Made by a program: the position numbers and the translations under genes. The notes beneath the pieces are model-generated. The model saw only the letters and a program-made list of their open reading frames with translations. It searched no databases and had not been told where the DNA came from. 64,000 nucleotides of DNA, from the NCBI GenBank assembly GCA_039802005.1, contig JBDRVV010000007.1:26111-90110 (forward strand), written 5' to 3'. Position 1 is the stretch's first letter. Each line of letters opens with the position of its first letter. Shown here piece after piece: positions 18,509 to 28,170 of the stretch. The stretch comes from a candidate division WOR-3 bacterium. GTDB lineage: Bacteria > Hydrothermota > Tepidihabitantia > SM23-42 > JAOAFX01.

Positions 18509-18555
18509 TTGATTTTTCGGACGGGATATTTATAATAATTTTAAGGGAGGAGATT
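18509..18555 (+). promoter_or_regulatory. Promoter and ribosome-binding site of VCBS protein gene
   Basis: TTGATT (18509-18514), 16 nt, TATAAT (18531-18536), then AAGGGAGGAG ending 5 nt before ATG 18556. The transcript is leadered, about 13 nt. Confidence 0.8.
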
Positions 18556-20355
18556 ATGAAAAAGATTTTGTATCTGCTTCTCGTATTTCTTGTGTGCTAT
18601 TCACTTCTTTATGCACTGAGTTATATAGAATCTTCACAGGGGTTAGAAAATCCTGCAATGGAGGGAGGTAGAACTGAAATGGAGATGGTTGACATCAATA
18701 ATGATGGAAATATTGACATACTATCAATCGGTGACCACGGCTCACCGTATGTGAATACCCAGGAACACGGTGTGATGGTCTGGTTTGGCAATGGTCAGGG
18801 TGTCTGGAATGTATATCAGAATGGTGATTTTGGATACGGTGGAATTGCTATCGGTGATGTTAATAATGATGGTCTTCTTGATATTGGTTATGGGATGCAC
18901 CACAACTACTCAAATAATGATTTTGGTGATTCAATTATGGAAGTTGCCCTTGGCGACGGCACCGGTCAAAACTGGACGCCCTGGGATGATGGGATTTCTA
19001 TCGGCGATCCTAATTACTGGGGTATGTTCTGCACAGACTTTGCAGATATTGATAATGATGGCGATTTAGACCTGGGGGGAAATTCATTCGGTGCGGATGA
19101 TGGGATACATATCTTTATCAATCATCTTGATGGAACCTGGCATCAGTCATTCGGTTTTGTTGGTGGAAATTCTACAATGGATTTTATGTTCGGAGATGTA
19201 AATAATGACGGTTATGCTGATTTCTGTGCAGGGCATCAATACGGAAGTATATATATTGGAAATGGTTCGGGCGGTTTCTCAAATGCCGATGGCAATTTGC
19301 CACCCGGGGGAAGTTCGGGCAGAAGGGGACCATCCCTTGGCGATGTTGATAACGATGGGGATTTAGATTTTGCCTTCTGTAATTCAAGCGGTGGGGTTGA
19401 AGTCTGGACCTGGCAGGGTAATAATAACTGGAGTTCTTATTCAACAGGATTACCCACCACCGGTCCTTATGACCTTACGCAATTATTTGATATGAATCTT
19501 GATGGATTTGTTGATTTGTGTGCATTTGGTGATAGCACGGTTACAATATGGCGCAACACCGGTACAGGCTGGACACAGGATACAACATTTAAGACACCCA
19601 GTCCTGGGACACCCCGAGCATTCAGGGTAGGCACCGATGCAGATCATAATGGTTATCCAGATATCCTTGTTGTTGGTGATGAAGGTGATTCCTGGAATTC
19701 CCGCAATAGGCCAAGATTTTATAAAGAATCTTCTATACCACAGAATTTATTTATTTATCCAGTCTTCCCAAGGGGTGGACAGAAATTCTATCGCGGTTCA
19801 GTTCAATTCATAAAATGGACCTGTGGAGTTCCTTCAGGAACTGCAACGATAAAACTTGAACTTTCCACATCCGGTCCAAATGGTCCCTGGAATCCCATTG
19901 CAACTAATTTGAAAAATAATTGTAGATACCAGTGGCGAATACCTTCTAATATTCAGGGTTCTGCTAATTGCTATATCAAATTTACTGCAATGACTGTAAA
20001 TGATACAGTGAGTGCAATTAATCCTTTGCCTTTTACAATACTGCCTATCGTAGGTAAAGAAGAGGTCGTTAGTCAAAATAATACTATAGCGAATCTGGCG
20101 GTATATCCAAATCCGGCAAGGGACAGGGTTTTTATCAAATTCAGCACGGCTGGTGAAAAAACCGAGATAAAGGTATATGATAATGTAGGAAATCTATTAA
20201 AGAGTATATTCAGGACAAAAGGCATTGGAACTTTCACGATTTATTGGGATAGAAAGGACTTAAGGGGCAGGTTGGTTCCTACAGGTACTTATTTTATAGA
20301 ACTGCAGACAAATGAAGGTAAAAAGATAAGACAAAAAATTGCGATAACAAATTGA
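18556..20355 (+). CDS. Secreted FG-GAP/VCBS beta-propeller protein with T9SS-type CTD
   Basis: 599 residues. A signal peptide (MKKILYLLLVFLVCYSLLYA) is followed by about seven calcium-binding VCBS/FG-GAP repeats (DINNDGNIDI, DVNNDGLLDI, DIDNDGDLDL, DVNNDGYADF, DVDNDGDLDF, DMNLDGFVDL, DADHNGYPDI). These predict an integrin-alpha-like propeller. A beta-sandwich follows at about 395-495, then a C-terminal sorting/FlgD-Ig-like domain (VYPNPARDRVFIKF...GTYFIELQTNEG). Likely surface exposed; ligand unknown. Confidence 0.85.
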   Translation: MKKILYLLLVFLVCYSLLYALSYIESSQGLENPAMEGGRTEMEMVDINNDGNIDILSIGDHGSPYVNTQEHGVMVWFGNGQGVWNVYQNGDFGYGGIAIGDVNNDGLLDIGYGMHHNYSNNDFGDSIMEVALGDGTGQNWTPWDDGISIGDPNYWGMFCTDFADIDNDGDLDLGGNSFGADDGIHIFINHLDGTWHQSFGFVGGNSTMDFMFGDVNNDGYADFCAGHQYGSIYIGNGSGGFSNADGNLPPGGSSGRRGPSLGDVDNDGDLDFAFCNSSGGVEVWTWQGNNNWSSYSTGLPTTGPYDLTQLFDMNLDGFVDLCAFGDSTVTIWRNTGTGWTQDTTFKTPSPGTPRAFRVGTDADHNGYPDILVVGDEGDSWNSRNRPRFYKESSIPQNLFIYPVFPRGGQKFYRGSVQFIKWTCGVPSGTATIKLELSTSGPNGPWNPIATNLKNNCRYQWRIPSNIQGSANCYIKFTAMTVNDTVSAINPLPFTILPIVGKEEVVSQNNTIANLAVYPNPARDRVFIKFSTAGEKTEIKVYDNVGNLLKSIFRTKGIGTFTIYWDRKDLRGRLVPTGTYFIELQTNEGKKIRQKIAITN

Positions 20356-20381
20356 ATTTGTAATTTTTACACAAATACCCC

Positions 20382-20414
20382 TTGAATTTTTCTGTTATTT
20401 GAGTATTATCTATT
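20382..20414 (+). promoter_or_regulatory. Leaderless-type promoter of DUF362 gene cluster
   Basis: TTGAAT (20382-20387), 16 nt, TATTAT (20404-20409), 5 nt, ATG 20415; no Shine-Dalgarno. It probably drives the DUF362, HD-GYP and cyclase genes together, since these overlap. Confidence 0.75.
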
Positions 20415-21425
20415 ATGCAAAATCTATATTTTCTTGATTTCCGTAAAAAACAGAAAGAAAATTACTTGAAAATGCTGGAAAAAATGGTAGAAATTTCTGG
20501 AGGGCTCAAGATAGTAGAAAATAATAAGATTGTTGCGGTAAAAACCCATTTTGGTGAAGATGGTAATCTTACTTTTGTCAATCCCTTGTATGTGCGCAAG
20601 GTTGTGGATATGATAAAAAATACCGGTGCCCGACCCTTATTGATAGATACTACTACGCTTTATTCGGGGAGAAGATTTAAGGGTGATACCCATATTGAAC
20701 TTGCAAAAGAACATGGTTTTGATTTTGCACCGATTATAATTGGCGACGGAATATATGGAGATGAATACTTTGAAATTAATGGTTCAAAGATTGCAAGGGC
20801 TTTCAAAAACATTGATACGATATTTTGCATCAGTCATTTCAAGGGACATTTATTAACTGGCTTTGGTGGAGCGTTGAAAAACTTAGGAATGGGTTTTGCC
20901 TCAAAGGGTGGCAAACTTCAATTACATTCTCGTTCCCGTCCTTATGTGGAAAAGGAAAAATGTACTTTCTGTCTTAAGTGTTATGATTACTGTGCATATA
21001 GTGCCATTGAGAAGAATATGAAAAAAGTCCAGATAAACCATAATAAATGTAGTGGTTGTGCAGGTTGTATGTCTATCTGCCCACAAAGGGCAATTAGATT
21101 TTCCTGGAGTGCAGCCTCTGACGAAGTTCAAAAAGGGATTGCCCAGTATTCAGCAAATCTTGTAAAAAATAAAAAGATTTTCTATTTGAATTTTATCATA
21201 AACATCACACCTGATTGTGATTGTCTTCACACATCTGAACCACCGATATGCCCCGATGTAGGTATTCTTGCAGGATTTGACCCGGTTGCAATTGATTGTG
21301 CTTCTTATGATATGGTGAAAAACGATATTGATAAATTGCGTCCGGACATAGATTCGCAGGTCCAATTATATTATGGGGAGAAATTTGGTGCAGGGGAGCG
21401 TAATTATGAAATCAAAAATATATGA
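20415..21425 (+). CDS. DUF362-type ferredoxin-like protein
   Basis: 336 residues. An N-terminal DUF362 domain (VAVKTHFGEDGNLTFV, then CISHFKGHLLTGFGGALKNLGMG) is followed by two 4Fe-4S motifs. These are CTFCLKCYDYC and CSGCAGCMSICP, at about residues 179-220. The C-terminal part (PPICPDVGILAGFDPVAIDC) is also typical of DUF362. It is a cytoplasmic iron-sulfur protein of unknown redox role. Its end overlaps the HD-GYP start by 20 nt. Confidence 0.85.
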   Translation: MQNLYFLDFRKKQKENYLKMLEKMVEISGGLKIVENNKIVAVKTHFGEDGNLTFVNPLYVRKVVDMIKNTGARPLLIDTTTLYSGRRFKGDTHIELAKEHGFDFAPIIIGDGIYGDEYFEINGSKIARAFKNIDTIFCISHFKGHLLTGFGGALKNLGMGFASKGGKLQLHSRSRPYVEKEKCTFCLKCYDYCAYSAIEKNMKKVQINHNKCSGCAGCMSICPQRAIRFSWSAASDEVQKGIAQYSANLVKNKKIFYLNFIINITPDCDCLHTSEPPICPDVGILAGFDPVAIDCASYDMVKNDIDKLRPDIDSQVQLYYGEKFGAGERNYEIKNI

Positions 21426-22512
21426 ACTTAAGAAGAAGATTAGAGACCTTGAAACCTTGATTGATGCCTCACTTGTGTTTTCTTCAACCTTGGATATTGA
21501 TACCTTAATAAATATCATTTTGCAAAAGGCAGAAGAACTTATGGATGCTGAGGCATCAAGTGTATTCCGAATTGATGAAGAAAAGAATGAATTGTATTTT
21601 ATCACTGCCCGTGGTGAAAAGGGTAAGGAAGTTAAAGAAATTCGCATTCCGATGGGAAAGGGTATTGTCGGGTGGGTTGCCCAACACAAAAAACCATTGC
21701 TCGTTCCTGATGTTACAAAAGACCCCCGCTGGTTCAGTGGTGTTGATAAGAAGACGAAATTTGTGACCCGTTCAATTCTTGCCGTGCCCCTTATGGTTAA
21801 AGGTAAGATAATAGGCGTTGCGGAAGTTTTAAATAAACGGGGTAATAAACAATTTAATGAAGATGATTTAGAAATGTATCTTGCGCTTGCAAATCAGATT
21901 GCTATTGCTATTGAGAATGCATCTTTATATAAGGAGCTTGATGAACTATTTTTATCTTCTATCAGGGCAATCGTTGAGGCAATAGATGCCAAAGACCCAT
22001 ATACAAAAGGACATTCAGCACGTGTCGTTGAATATGCATTGTTGATTGGTGAGGGTCTTGAGCTTGACAAAGAATCATTAAAGGATCTTGAATTGTCAGC
22101 AGTGCTGCACGATGTAGGGAAGATTGGCATACCGGATAGGATACTTTCTAAACCGGGGCTTCTGAATGAAGAAGAATATTCGTATATGAAGCGCCATCCT
22201 GAATTTGGTGCGGAGATTGTTGAACCAATAAAGAAGCTTAAAAGCCTTGTACCGAATATCCTTCATCACCATGAAAAATACGACGGCACAGGTTACCCAA
22301 TGGGATTGAAAGGAGATAAAATTCCGCTGGGTGCAAGAATTATTGCGATTGCTGATTCATTTGATGCTATGACATCAGACCGTCCTTATCGTCCAAGAAT
22401 GGAAACGAATGTAGCATTGAGTGAGATAAAAAAGAATCGCAAAACACAGTTTGACCCTAAACTTGCGGAACTTTTTATCAAGACATTTGAGCGACAATTT
22501 AAGAATGAATAG
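21406..22512 (+). CDS. GAF-HD-GYP protein, probable cyclic-di-GMP phosphodiesterase
   Basis: 368 residues. A GAF sensor domain at about 16-170 is followed by an HD-GYP domain at about 180-368 with HDVGKIG (His235-Asp236), HHHEKYDG and GTGYP (294-298). The HD-GYP metal ligands look complete, so c-di-GMP hydrolysis is likely. There is no membrane segment. ATG 21406 with GGGGAG upstream is chosen over the in-frame ATG at 21373. It overlaps DUF362 by 20 nt and the cyclase by 8 nt, so c-di-GMP and cAMP signalling genes are coupled. Confidence 0.9.
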   Translation: MKSKIYELKKKIRDLETLIDASLVFSSTLDIDTLINIILQKAEELMDAEASSVFRIDEEKNELYFITARGEKGKEVKEIRIPMGKGIVGWVAQHKKPLLVPDVTKDPRWFSGVDKKTKFVTRSILAVPLMVKGKIIGVAEVLNKRGNKQFNEDDLEMYLALANQIAIAIENASLYKELDELFLSSIRAIVEAIDAKDPYTKGHSARVVEYALLIGEGLELDKESLKDLELSAVLHDVGKIGIPDRILSKPGLLNEEEYSYMKRHPEFGAEIVEPIKKLKSLVPNILHHHEKYDGTGYPMGLKGDKIPLGARIIAIADSFDAMTSDRPYRPRMETNVALSEIKKNRKTQFDPKLAELFIKTFERQFKNE

Positions 22513-24169
22513 AATTTTGAAAAATCTTTTGATTTCTATTGGTGTTATTGTTGTTGTACATATCATCTGTCTTTACAAACCTCTTTATCAACCTTTTGAC
22601 CAGAAGATTTACGATCTTAAATATCGTATTGCGATATCGGAAAGGCACATAGAAGATATTGTGGTTATTGATATTGATGAGATTAGTTTAGAAAAATTGG
22701 GTCGTTATCAAAACTGGCCCAGGGTGTATTTTGCGGAGGTTATTGAATATTTGAGTTTAGCGAAATTAATCGGGATCGATATATTCTTTGGTGAACCTGA
22801 CACACTGCCGGTATATGCAAGAAGATATTATCAAAAGCCAGATTTTGATTCTACCCTTATAAATGCAATATTGAATAATAAAAATGTGGTTCTTGTTTCT
22901 TCATTAAATAAAGAATCCATCTTTAGTTCTATATGCCCGAGCGGTGTTGGAGAGATAATTGCTGATGAAGATGGAGTCGTGCGTAATGGATATAAAGAAA
23001 TAAATCACAAACAGACATTCGCATATACAATTGCACGCCAAATAGGCAAGAATTTTTTTGATAATAAATTTTTAATTCATTATTTTGATTTAGAATCATT
23101 TCGCAGAATATCATTCAGTGATGTGTATTTACAGCGGGTGCCCAAGGAATATTTTACGGATAAAATAGTGCTGATTGGCGGAACTGCATCCGGTCTATTT
23201 GATTATCATGCGGTTCCATTTCGTAGACATTTCCCGGGGATATTGATACAGGCTAATTTAGTTAATGGCTTTATCAAAAATTTGAAAATAACACAATTTC
23301 CCTATTTTTTTATTTTGTTAATAACAATATTTTTTTCGCTACTTATCGCTATCTTCACAAGTTTTTATCAAACAAGGGTGTATGTGCTTGTATATTTGAT
23401 AAGTTTTCTATCAATTTTTATTCTTTCTCTTGTCCTTTTTTATAACAATATAGAATTTCAGAGCGTGCGCATTTATTATTCACTAATCCTGACGATAATA
23501 ATTTCGCTTATATACCGCTATCGCTTTGAAGAAAGAGAAAAGCGTAGATTGAAATCTATCTTTTCAAGATATTATTCTAAGGAACTTTTAGAAAAAATTA
23601 TCAAAGAACCACCCAGACTTGGTGGAGAAAGGGTTGCCTGCACAATTATTTTTGCGGATATAAGAAACTTCACTCCATATACAGAAAAGTCAACACCCGA
23701 AGAGGTAGCAAATTCTTTAAATAAATTTTTGACGGAAATGGTTATGATTGTATTCAAGTATCAAGGTAGGGTTGATAAATTCATTGGTGATTGTGTGATG
23801 GCAGTATTTGGCCATCCGGTCAAATTAAAAAATTCGGCATTAAATGCCTGCCTCTGTGCGAAGGAAATGGTCAAGAGGGCTGAACAGCTTGGATTAAAGA
23901 TTGGGGTGGGCATAAATTCTGGTGAGGTTGTGAGTGGAAACTTTGGTTCGCCAATGCGGATGGAATACACGGTTATTGGTGATGCAGTTAATCTTGCTTC
24001 AAGGCTTGAGGGCTTGACCAAAGAATTTGGTGTGAGTGTAATCATTGGTAATGAAACATATAAAATGGTCTCATCACATCCAACAATTGAACTTCACTTT
24101 AAAGAACTGGGTAAGGTAAAAGTGAAGGGTAAAGAAGAAGAAGTTATGATTTATGAGTTGGTTTTTTAA
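22505..24169 (+). CDS. CHASE2-domain class III adenylate cyclase
   Basis: 554 residues. One N-terminal transmembrane helix is followed by an extracytoplasmic CHASE2 sensor (about 28-270), a cluster of hydrophobic segments (about 272-350) and a class III cyclase domain (about 385-554). Catalytic features are the metal Asp in FADIRNF and in GDCVMAVFG, the adenine-type Lys in DKFIGD, and YTVIGDAVNLASRLE carrying the transition-state Asn and Arg. It makes cAMP in response to an unknown external cue. ATG 22505 overlaps the HD-GYP gene by 8 nt. Confidence 0.9.
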   Translation: MNRILKNLLISIGVIVVVHIICLYKPLYQPFDQKIYDLKYRIAISERHIEDIVVIDIDEISLEKLGRYQNWPRVYFAEVIEYLSLAKLIGIDIFFGEPDTLPVYARRYYQKPDFDSTLINAILNNKNVVLVSSLNKESIFSSICPSGVGEIIADEDGVVRNGYKEINHKQTFAYTIARQIGKNFFDNKFLIHYFDLESFRRISFSDVYLQRVPKEYFTDKIVLIGGTASGLFDYHAVPFRRHFPGILIQANLVNGFIKNLKITQFPYFFILLITIFFSLLIAIFTSFYQTRVYVLVYLISFLSIFILSLVLFYNNIEFQSVRIYYSLILTIIISLIYRYRFEEREKRRLKSIFSRYYSKELLEKIIKEPPRLGGERVACTIIFADIRNFTPYTEKSTPEEVANSLNKFLTEMVMIVFKYQGRVDKFIGDCVMAVFGHPVKLKNSALNACLCAKEMVKRAEQLGLKIGVGINSGEVVSGNFGSPMRMEYTVIGDAVNLASRLEGLTKEFGVSVIIGNETYKMVSSHPTIELHFKELGKVKVKGKEEEVMIYELVF

Positions 24170-24195
24170 AAATGTAGTAATACACCTCAAAATCA

Positions 24196-25530
24196 ATGGA
24201 GAACGAATTAACTTCTGGTAAAAGGATTTCTGTCATAGAGGGCGTTTTTGCTCAATTCCATATCACCCTGACCGGAGGTATGTTTTTAACTTCGTTTGCC
24301 CTGTTTTTAAATGCCAATCCATTTCAGATAGGTATTTTGACTGCGATTCCATCAATACTTGCGGGTGTTGGTTTCTTTGCTGCTTATATCGCAAATATAA
24401 TTGGAAAGAGGAAATCACCCTGTCTTTTTACTGCATTGATTGGCAGGGGAATTTTTATATTTTTTGTTATTGCACTTGTTTTTAATATCCGAATCAGCAT
24501 TAATACTTTTTTTGTTATAATATTTTTGTTTAATCTCCTTTTGAATTTTTCGGGTAATCTCTGGCTTTCCTGGATGAGTGATTTGATACCAAAAGAAGAG
24601 AGGGGAAGATATTTCGGGATTAGAACAACAATAATAAGTGCGGTTGGAATGGTTGTAAATTATCTTGGAGGAAAGGTCCTTGATTTTTTTGCACCAAATC
24701 AGGCGTTTATAATAATCTTTTCCACGGCTGTCTTTTTCTCTACCCTTGCGGGTATTACGCTTTCATTCCAGCCTGAGCCTAAATTTGAAAAAAAGGTTAT
24801 ACACTTTAAGGATGTATTCTTAAAACCGATGAAGGACCAAAATTTTGTTGCCCTTTTAAAATTTGTATCATTCTGGTATCTATTTGCAGGCATTGCAGCG
24901 CCTTTCTATGTGGTCCATATGATAAAAAATCTAAAAATGGCTTATTCAACGATTGCCATTTATGGAATCATTGCGGGCATTGCGAGTTTAGTATTTCAAA
25001 TATTCTGGGGAAAAATGATTGACCGAGTCAGGTCAAAACCTATATTGGCAATAAACTTTGCGGGTACTATATTTTTGCCAATAATATGGCTTTTTGCCCG
25101 TTCGGATTTTATTTTACCGATATGGATTGATGCATTTTTTAGCGGTCTGTTCTGGTGTGGAATCAACCTGAGTCTTTTTAATATTTTATTGAGTTTGACT
25201 GAAGAGAAAGAATTGAAAGAATCATATTTTGCAGTTTTTTCTACAATAACAGGAATATGTGGTTTTTTGTCTTCACTCTTGGGTGGTTTGATTGCCCAGT
25301 TACTTGAGAATTTCAGGTTTGAATTCATGGGACAGACATTTGTCAATTTTCATATCCTCTTTATAGGAACTTCATTTTTTAGATTTTTAAGTGTTTTTCT
25401 TTTGAAAAAAGTCCGTGAGAAAGAAGCTTATCCTGCTTTTCAGACCTTGCAATTAATTGGAGATTATGCAGTAAGAAGATTGAATGAACACAAAGATTTG
25501 CTTTTGAATATATTACGATTCACAAAATAA
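24196..25530 (+). CDS. MFS transporter
   Basis: 444 residues with about 12 hydrophobic segments. It has the MFS loop signature in weak form (WMSDLIPKEERGRYFGIRT between helices 4 and 5) and a central cytoplasmic loop at about 195-215. The substrate cannot be read. It begins 26 nt after the cyclase gene. No clear ribosome-binding site or promoter is seen, so co-transcription with the signalling genes is possible but unproven. Confidence 0.8.
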   Translation: MENELTSGKRISVIEGVFAQFHITLTGGMFLTSFALFLNANPFQIGILTAIPSILAGVGFFAAYIANIIGKRKSPCLFTALIGRGIFIFFVIALVFNIRISINTFFVIIFLFNLLLNFSGNLWLSWMSDLIPKEERGRYFGIRTTIISAVGMVVNYLGGKVLDFFAPNQAFIIIFSTAVFFSTLAGITLSFQPEPKFEKKVIHFKDVFLKPMKDQNFVALLKFVSFWYLFAGIAAPFYVVHMIKNLKMAYSTIAIYGIIAGIASLVFQIFWGKMIDRVRSKPILAINFAGTIFLPIIWLFARSDFILPIWIDAFFSGLFWCGINLSLFNILLSLTEEKELKESYFAVFSTITGICGFLSSLLGGLIAQLLENFRFEFMGQTFVNFHILFIGTSFFRFLSVFLLKKVREKEAYPAFQTLQLIGDYAVRRLNEHKDLLLNILRFTK

Positions 25531-25541
25531 AATCTCTTTGC

Positions 25542-25575
25542 TTGACATTTCAATCTTGATGATTAAAATAAAGGT
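25542..25575 (+). promoter_or_regulatory. Leaderless-type promoter of scpA
   Basis: TTGACA (25542-25547), 16 nt, TAAAAT (25564-25569), 6 nt, GTG 25576; no Shine-Dalgarno. Confidence 0.8.
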
Positions 25576-26271
25576 GTGAAGATTGATATTGGAATTTATT
25601 ATGGACCAATAGACCTCCTTGTATATCTGGTTCGCAAAAAAGAGGTTGATATATTTGATATCCCAATCGGGCAGGTTGCAGAAGAATATCTTGATTACAT
25701 AAGAAAGATTGAACGGCAAGACCTTGAAGATGCAGCGGATTTTCTTTTGATGGCAGCAATTTTAATAAGATTAAAGGTTCGCTCGCTTTTGCCCAGAACC
25801 CCTGAAGACGAAGAAGAGGCAAAACCAATTACATTGATGCAGATTATTGAAGAATACAAAAAATTCAAAGAGATAGCACGGTATTTTGGAGAAATGGAAA
25901 CACAGACGAGTAAACAATTCCCCCGTTTTGCAAAGGTAGAACCCACAACGGTGCTTGAAGAAGGAGATCTGACGAGCCTTATCCTTGCATTCAAAAGTTT
26001 TAAACCCACTGAAAAAGAAGCAGTTTTGATAAAAAGACAATTAATACCGATTGAGAAGGTCATTGAAGATTTGACACAGGTTCTTGAAAAAAATGAAAAA
26101 ATCAATTTTTTGAAATTCCTTCAAGAAAAAAGAAATACTTCTATAGCGGTATCATACTTCTTTGGTATGCTACAAATAGTAAAAGAAGGGCTGGCAAGTG
26201 TAGAACAGAATGAAACATTTGGAGAGATTTATTTATATAAAAAACAGATTGATACAAAACCGGGTATTTGA
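25576..26271 (+). CDS. scpA: Segregation and condensation protein A
   Basis: 231 residues, the kleisin subunit that bridges SMC heads with ScpB in chromosome condensation. The N-terminus is typical (YYGPIDLLVYLVRKKEVDIFDIPIGQVAEEYLDYI), followed by ADFLLMAAILIRLKVRSLLPR. The C-terminal winged-helix is recognisable (VSYFFGMLQIVKEGLASVEQNETFGEIYL). The GTG start is fixed by the promoter 6 nt upstream. No scpB follows, so its partner must be elsewhere. Confidence 0.93.
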   Translation: MKIDIGIYYGPIDLLVYLVRKKEVDIFDIPIGQVAEEYLDYIRKIERQDLEDAADFLLMAAILIRLKVRSLLPRTPEDEEEAKPITLMQIIEEYKKFKEIARYFGEMETQTSKQFPRFAKVEPTTVLEEGDLTSLILAFKSFKPTEKEAVLIKRQLIPIEKVIEDLTQVLEKNEKINFLKFLQEKRNTSIAVSYFFGMLQIVKEGLASVEQNETFGEIYLYKKQIDTKPGI

Positions 26272-26288
26272 AAAATAACTGTATTTAT

Positions 26289-27476
26289 ATGGAAATTAAA
26301 AATAGCACCTTTGACAGAATTTTTGAACAATTTAAACGAATCAATAATTATTTCTGGTTTCTGACATTTGGTGTTTGTCATTTTGTTTTTGCCTATGCAC
26401 CTGAAGACTCAAATTATCAGTATCTTCTTGATAAACAACTTGCCCATTACTTTCAATCCTGGGAAACTGCATTTGATTCAACAAAAAATGGCATGCGGAC
26501 AAGTCAGGGTTGTCTTGATTTACTTAACTGGTATATCAATCTTGAACTACGTTATGAAGCATATCTATCAAAAATTCTTGGTATTCGTTACCAAAATCGT
26601 TATATCGGTGACTATGACATTCATATATCCAATCATTATTTTCAACCGTTTTTTCAATTAAAAGAAAACACCCGATTATTTTTATCAATAACAACTCATT
26701 ATTACAAAGGGGAAGATGAAATTGGAATTGGGTATTTTAGGGGTTATAATTATCTAAATTTTTTTGAATTTTTTTTGCTGGTAGAAAATTTTGATAGAAA
26801 TTTTTCTCTCCAGGACATGACAGATGGACCGGATAAAATTATCTATAAGGGATTAAATTATCCGATTAAAATCAAAACAATTTTTAACAAAAAATGGTCA
26901 ACGGGTAGGTTTAAAGCAGAGATTGAATTGGGAAGAAGGTATCAACTTGAGTCAACCGATAAACCATCAACATTTAGAGAAGAAGGATACAGACATACAG
27001 CATTTATTCGTTGCTGGCAAGATGTTGGAATCTTCAGAATCGGGATTTTAAACGAATGCAAAATATATTTTAAAAAGAAAGATAACGCAGGGTTTGAAAT
27101 TTCCGAGAAGATTTTTGATGCGATGCCCGAGTTGCAAATTACATATTTAAAGAGTAAAAAATGGATTCCCAATCTTTATCTAACCTATAATTACAAGAAT
27201 GAAATAGATACCCTACATTATGAAAGAAATGTATTTGCCTATCTTTTGGATCTTGAATATCATCCAGGCGGAAATTTCGTCTGGCATTTCGGGACCCAGA
27301 GAAATTTTTATCAAAATAATCAGGGAATTGAAATAAAAGAAAGGAGAATCAATGTAGGATTGGAATATCATTTTAAAAATGTATGGTTTTATCTGGTGGA
27401 AGCGATGGAAGGCGATTTCCCAACACCTAAATATATGCACAATCATACTTATTTACATTTTATGCTACTTTTTTAA
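26289..27476 (+). CDS. Probable outer-membrane beta-barrel protein
   Basis: 395 residues from ATG 26289; the in-frame TTG at 26268 overlapping the scpA stop is less likely. After about 20 polar residues comes a hydrophobic segment ending in FAYA, which would be a late signal peptide. The rest is rich in alternating, aromatic beta-strand patterns (WYINLELRYEAYL, WIPNLYLTYNYKNE, YLHFMLLF) and ends in a C-terminal aromatic strand, all typical of outer-membrane barrels. It lies directly upstream of Wza- and Wzc-like genes, suggesting a polysaccharide-export link. Family not recognised. Confidence 0.6.
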   Translation: MEIKNSTFDRIFEQFKRINNYFWFLTFGVCHFVFAYAPEDSNYQYLLDKQLAHYFQSWETAFDSTKNGMRTSQGCLDLLNWYINLELRYEAYLSKILGIRYQNRYIGDYDIHISNHYFQPFFQLKENTRLFLSITTHYYKGEDEIGIGYFRGYNYLNFFEFFLLVENFDRNFSLQDMTDGPDKIIYKGLNYPIKIKTIFNKKWSTGRFKAEIELGRRYQLESTDKPSTFREEGYRHTAFIRCWQDVGIFRIGILNECKIYFKKKDNAGFEISEKIFDAMPELQITYLKSKKWIPNLYLTYNYKNEIDTLHYERNVFAYLLDLEYHPGGNFVWHFGTQRNFYQNNQGIEIKERRINVGLEYHFKNVWFYLVEAMEGDFPTPKYMHNHTYLHFMLLF

Positions 27477-27513
27477 AGAATTTTTGGGTATATAATGCTG
27501 TCGTATTTTTGAC

Positions 27514-27547
27514 TTGACAATTAGGGCTTTTTATATAAAATAGAATT
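27514..27547 (+). promoter_or_regulatory. Leaderless-type promoter of polysaccharide export genes
   Basis: TTGACA (27514-27519), 16 nt, TAAAAT (27536-27541), 6 nt, ATG 27548; no Shine-Dalgarno. Confidence 0.8.
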
Positions 27548-28168
27548 ATGTTTATAAAACTATTGCTATTATTCTGCATTAATGCGGAATCTTCTACTTA
27601 TCGTATTGAACCGGGTGATGTTCTGGAAGTTGTTGTTCTCGGACAGGAGGAATTATCCAGGGATTTGCTGGTAATGCATAACGGCAATATCACATTCCCT
27701 TTGATCGGTGATATCCGTGTTGCTGGATTTACTACCAATGAAGTCGCTGATACAATTGCCAATCTTTTAAAAAGATATTTCGTTCAGCCACTTGTGTCCG
27801 TAATTCTTAAAGGTCCCAGCATTTCTACGGTTGCAGTTTATGGTGAAGTGATCAGACCCGGAACAGTTAATTATCAAAGGGGCCTACGGATAAGTGATTA
27901 TGTTGCACTCGCTGGTGGTCCCAGCGACCGGGCTAATCTAAAGAAAGTCAGAATTGTGCGCAACACTGAGTCAGGGGTAAAGGTATATACGATTAATCTT
28001 GATAATATTTTGAAAAAGGGAAGCGAAAAAGAAAATTTTGAACTGAAGGCAGGGGACTGGGTTTATATTGGTAGAAAGTTTATGATTAACTGGGGTACGG
28101 TATTACAATTTGCAACGCTGACCCTGACCGCAGTTAACCTTTATGTTACGATTGAAAGGTTAAGATAA
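27548..28168 (+). CDS. Wza-like polysaccharide export protein
   Basis: 206 residues. A short hydrophobic N-terminus is followed by a Poly_export domain (YRIEPGDVLEVVVLGQEELSRDL...GNITFPLIGDI) and an SLBB domain (VSVILKGPSISTVAVYGEVIRPGTVNY...ALAGGP). It forms the outer-membrane/periplasmic export channel for exopolysaccharide. It is shorter than E. coli Wza and has a C-terminal hydrophobic helix (WGTVLQFATLTLTAVNLYV) that may anchor it. The Wzc-like gene starts 2 nt downstream. Confidence 0.9.
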   Translation: MFIKLLLLFCINAESSTYRIEPGDVLEVVVLGQEELSRDLLVMHNGNITFPLIGDIRVAGFTTNEVADTIANLLKRYFVQPLVSVILKGPSISTVAVYGEVIRPGTVNYQRGLRISDYVALAGGPSDRANLKKVRIVRNTESGVKVYTINLDNILKKGSEKENFELKAGDWVYIGRKFMINWGTVLQFATLTLTAVNLYVTIERLR

Positions 28169-28170
28169 TT

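Noticed and set aside
24155..24195. Separate promoter for the MFS transporter
   Set aside because: TTGGTT and TAATAC are 14 nt apart and 12 nt from the ATG; too weak to call.
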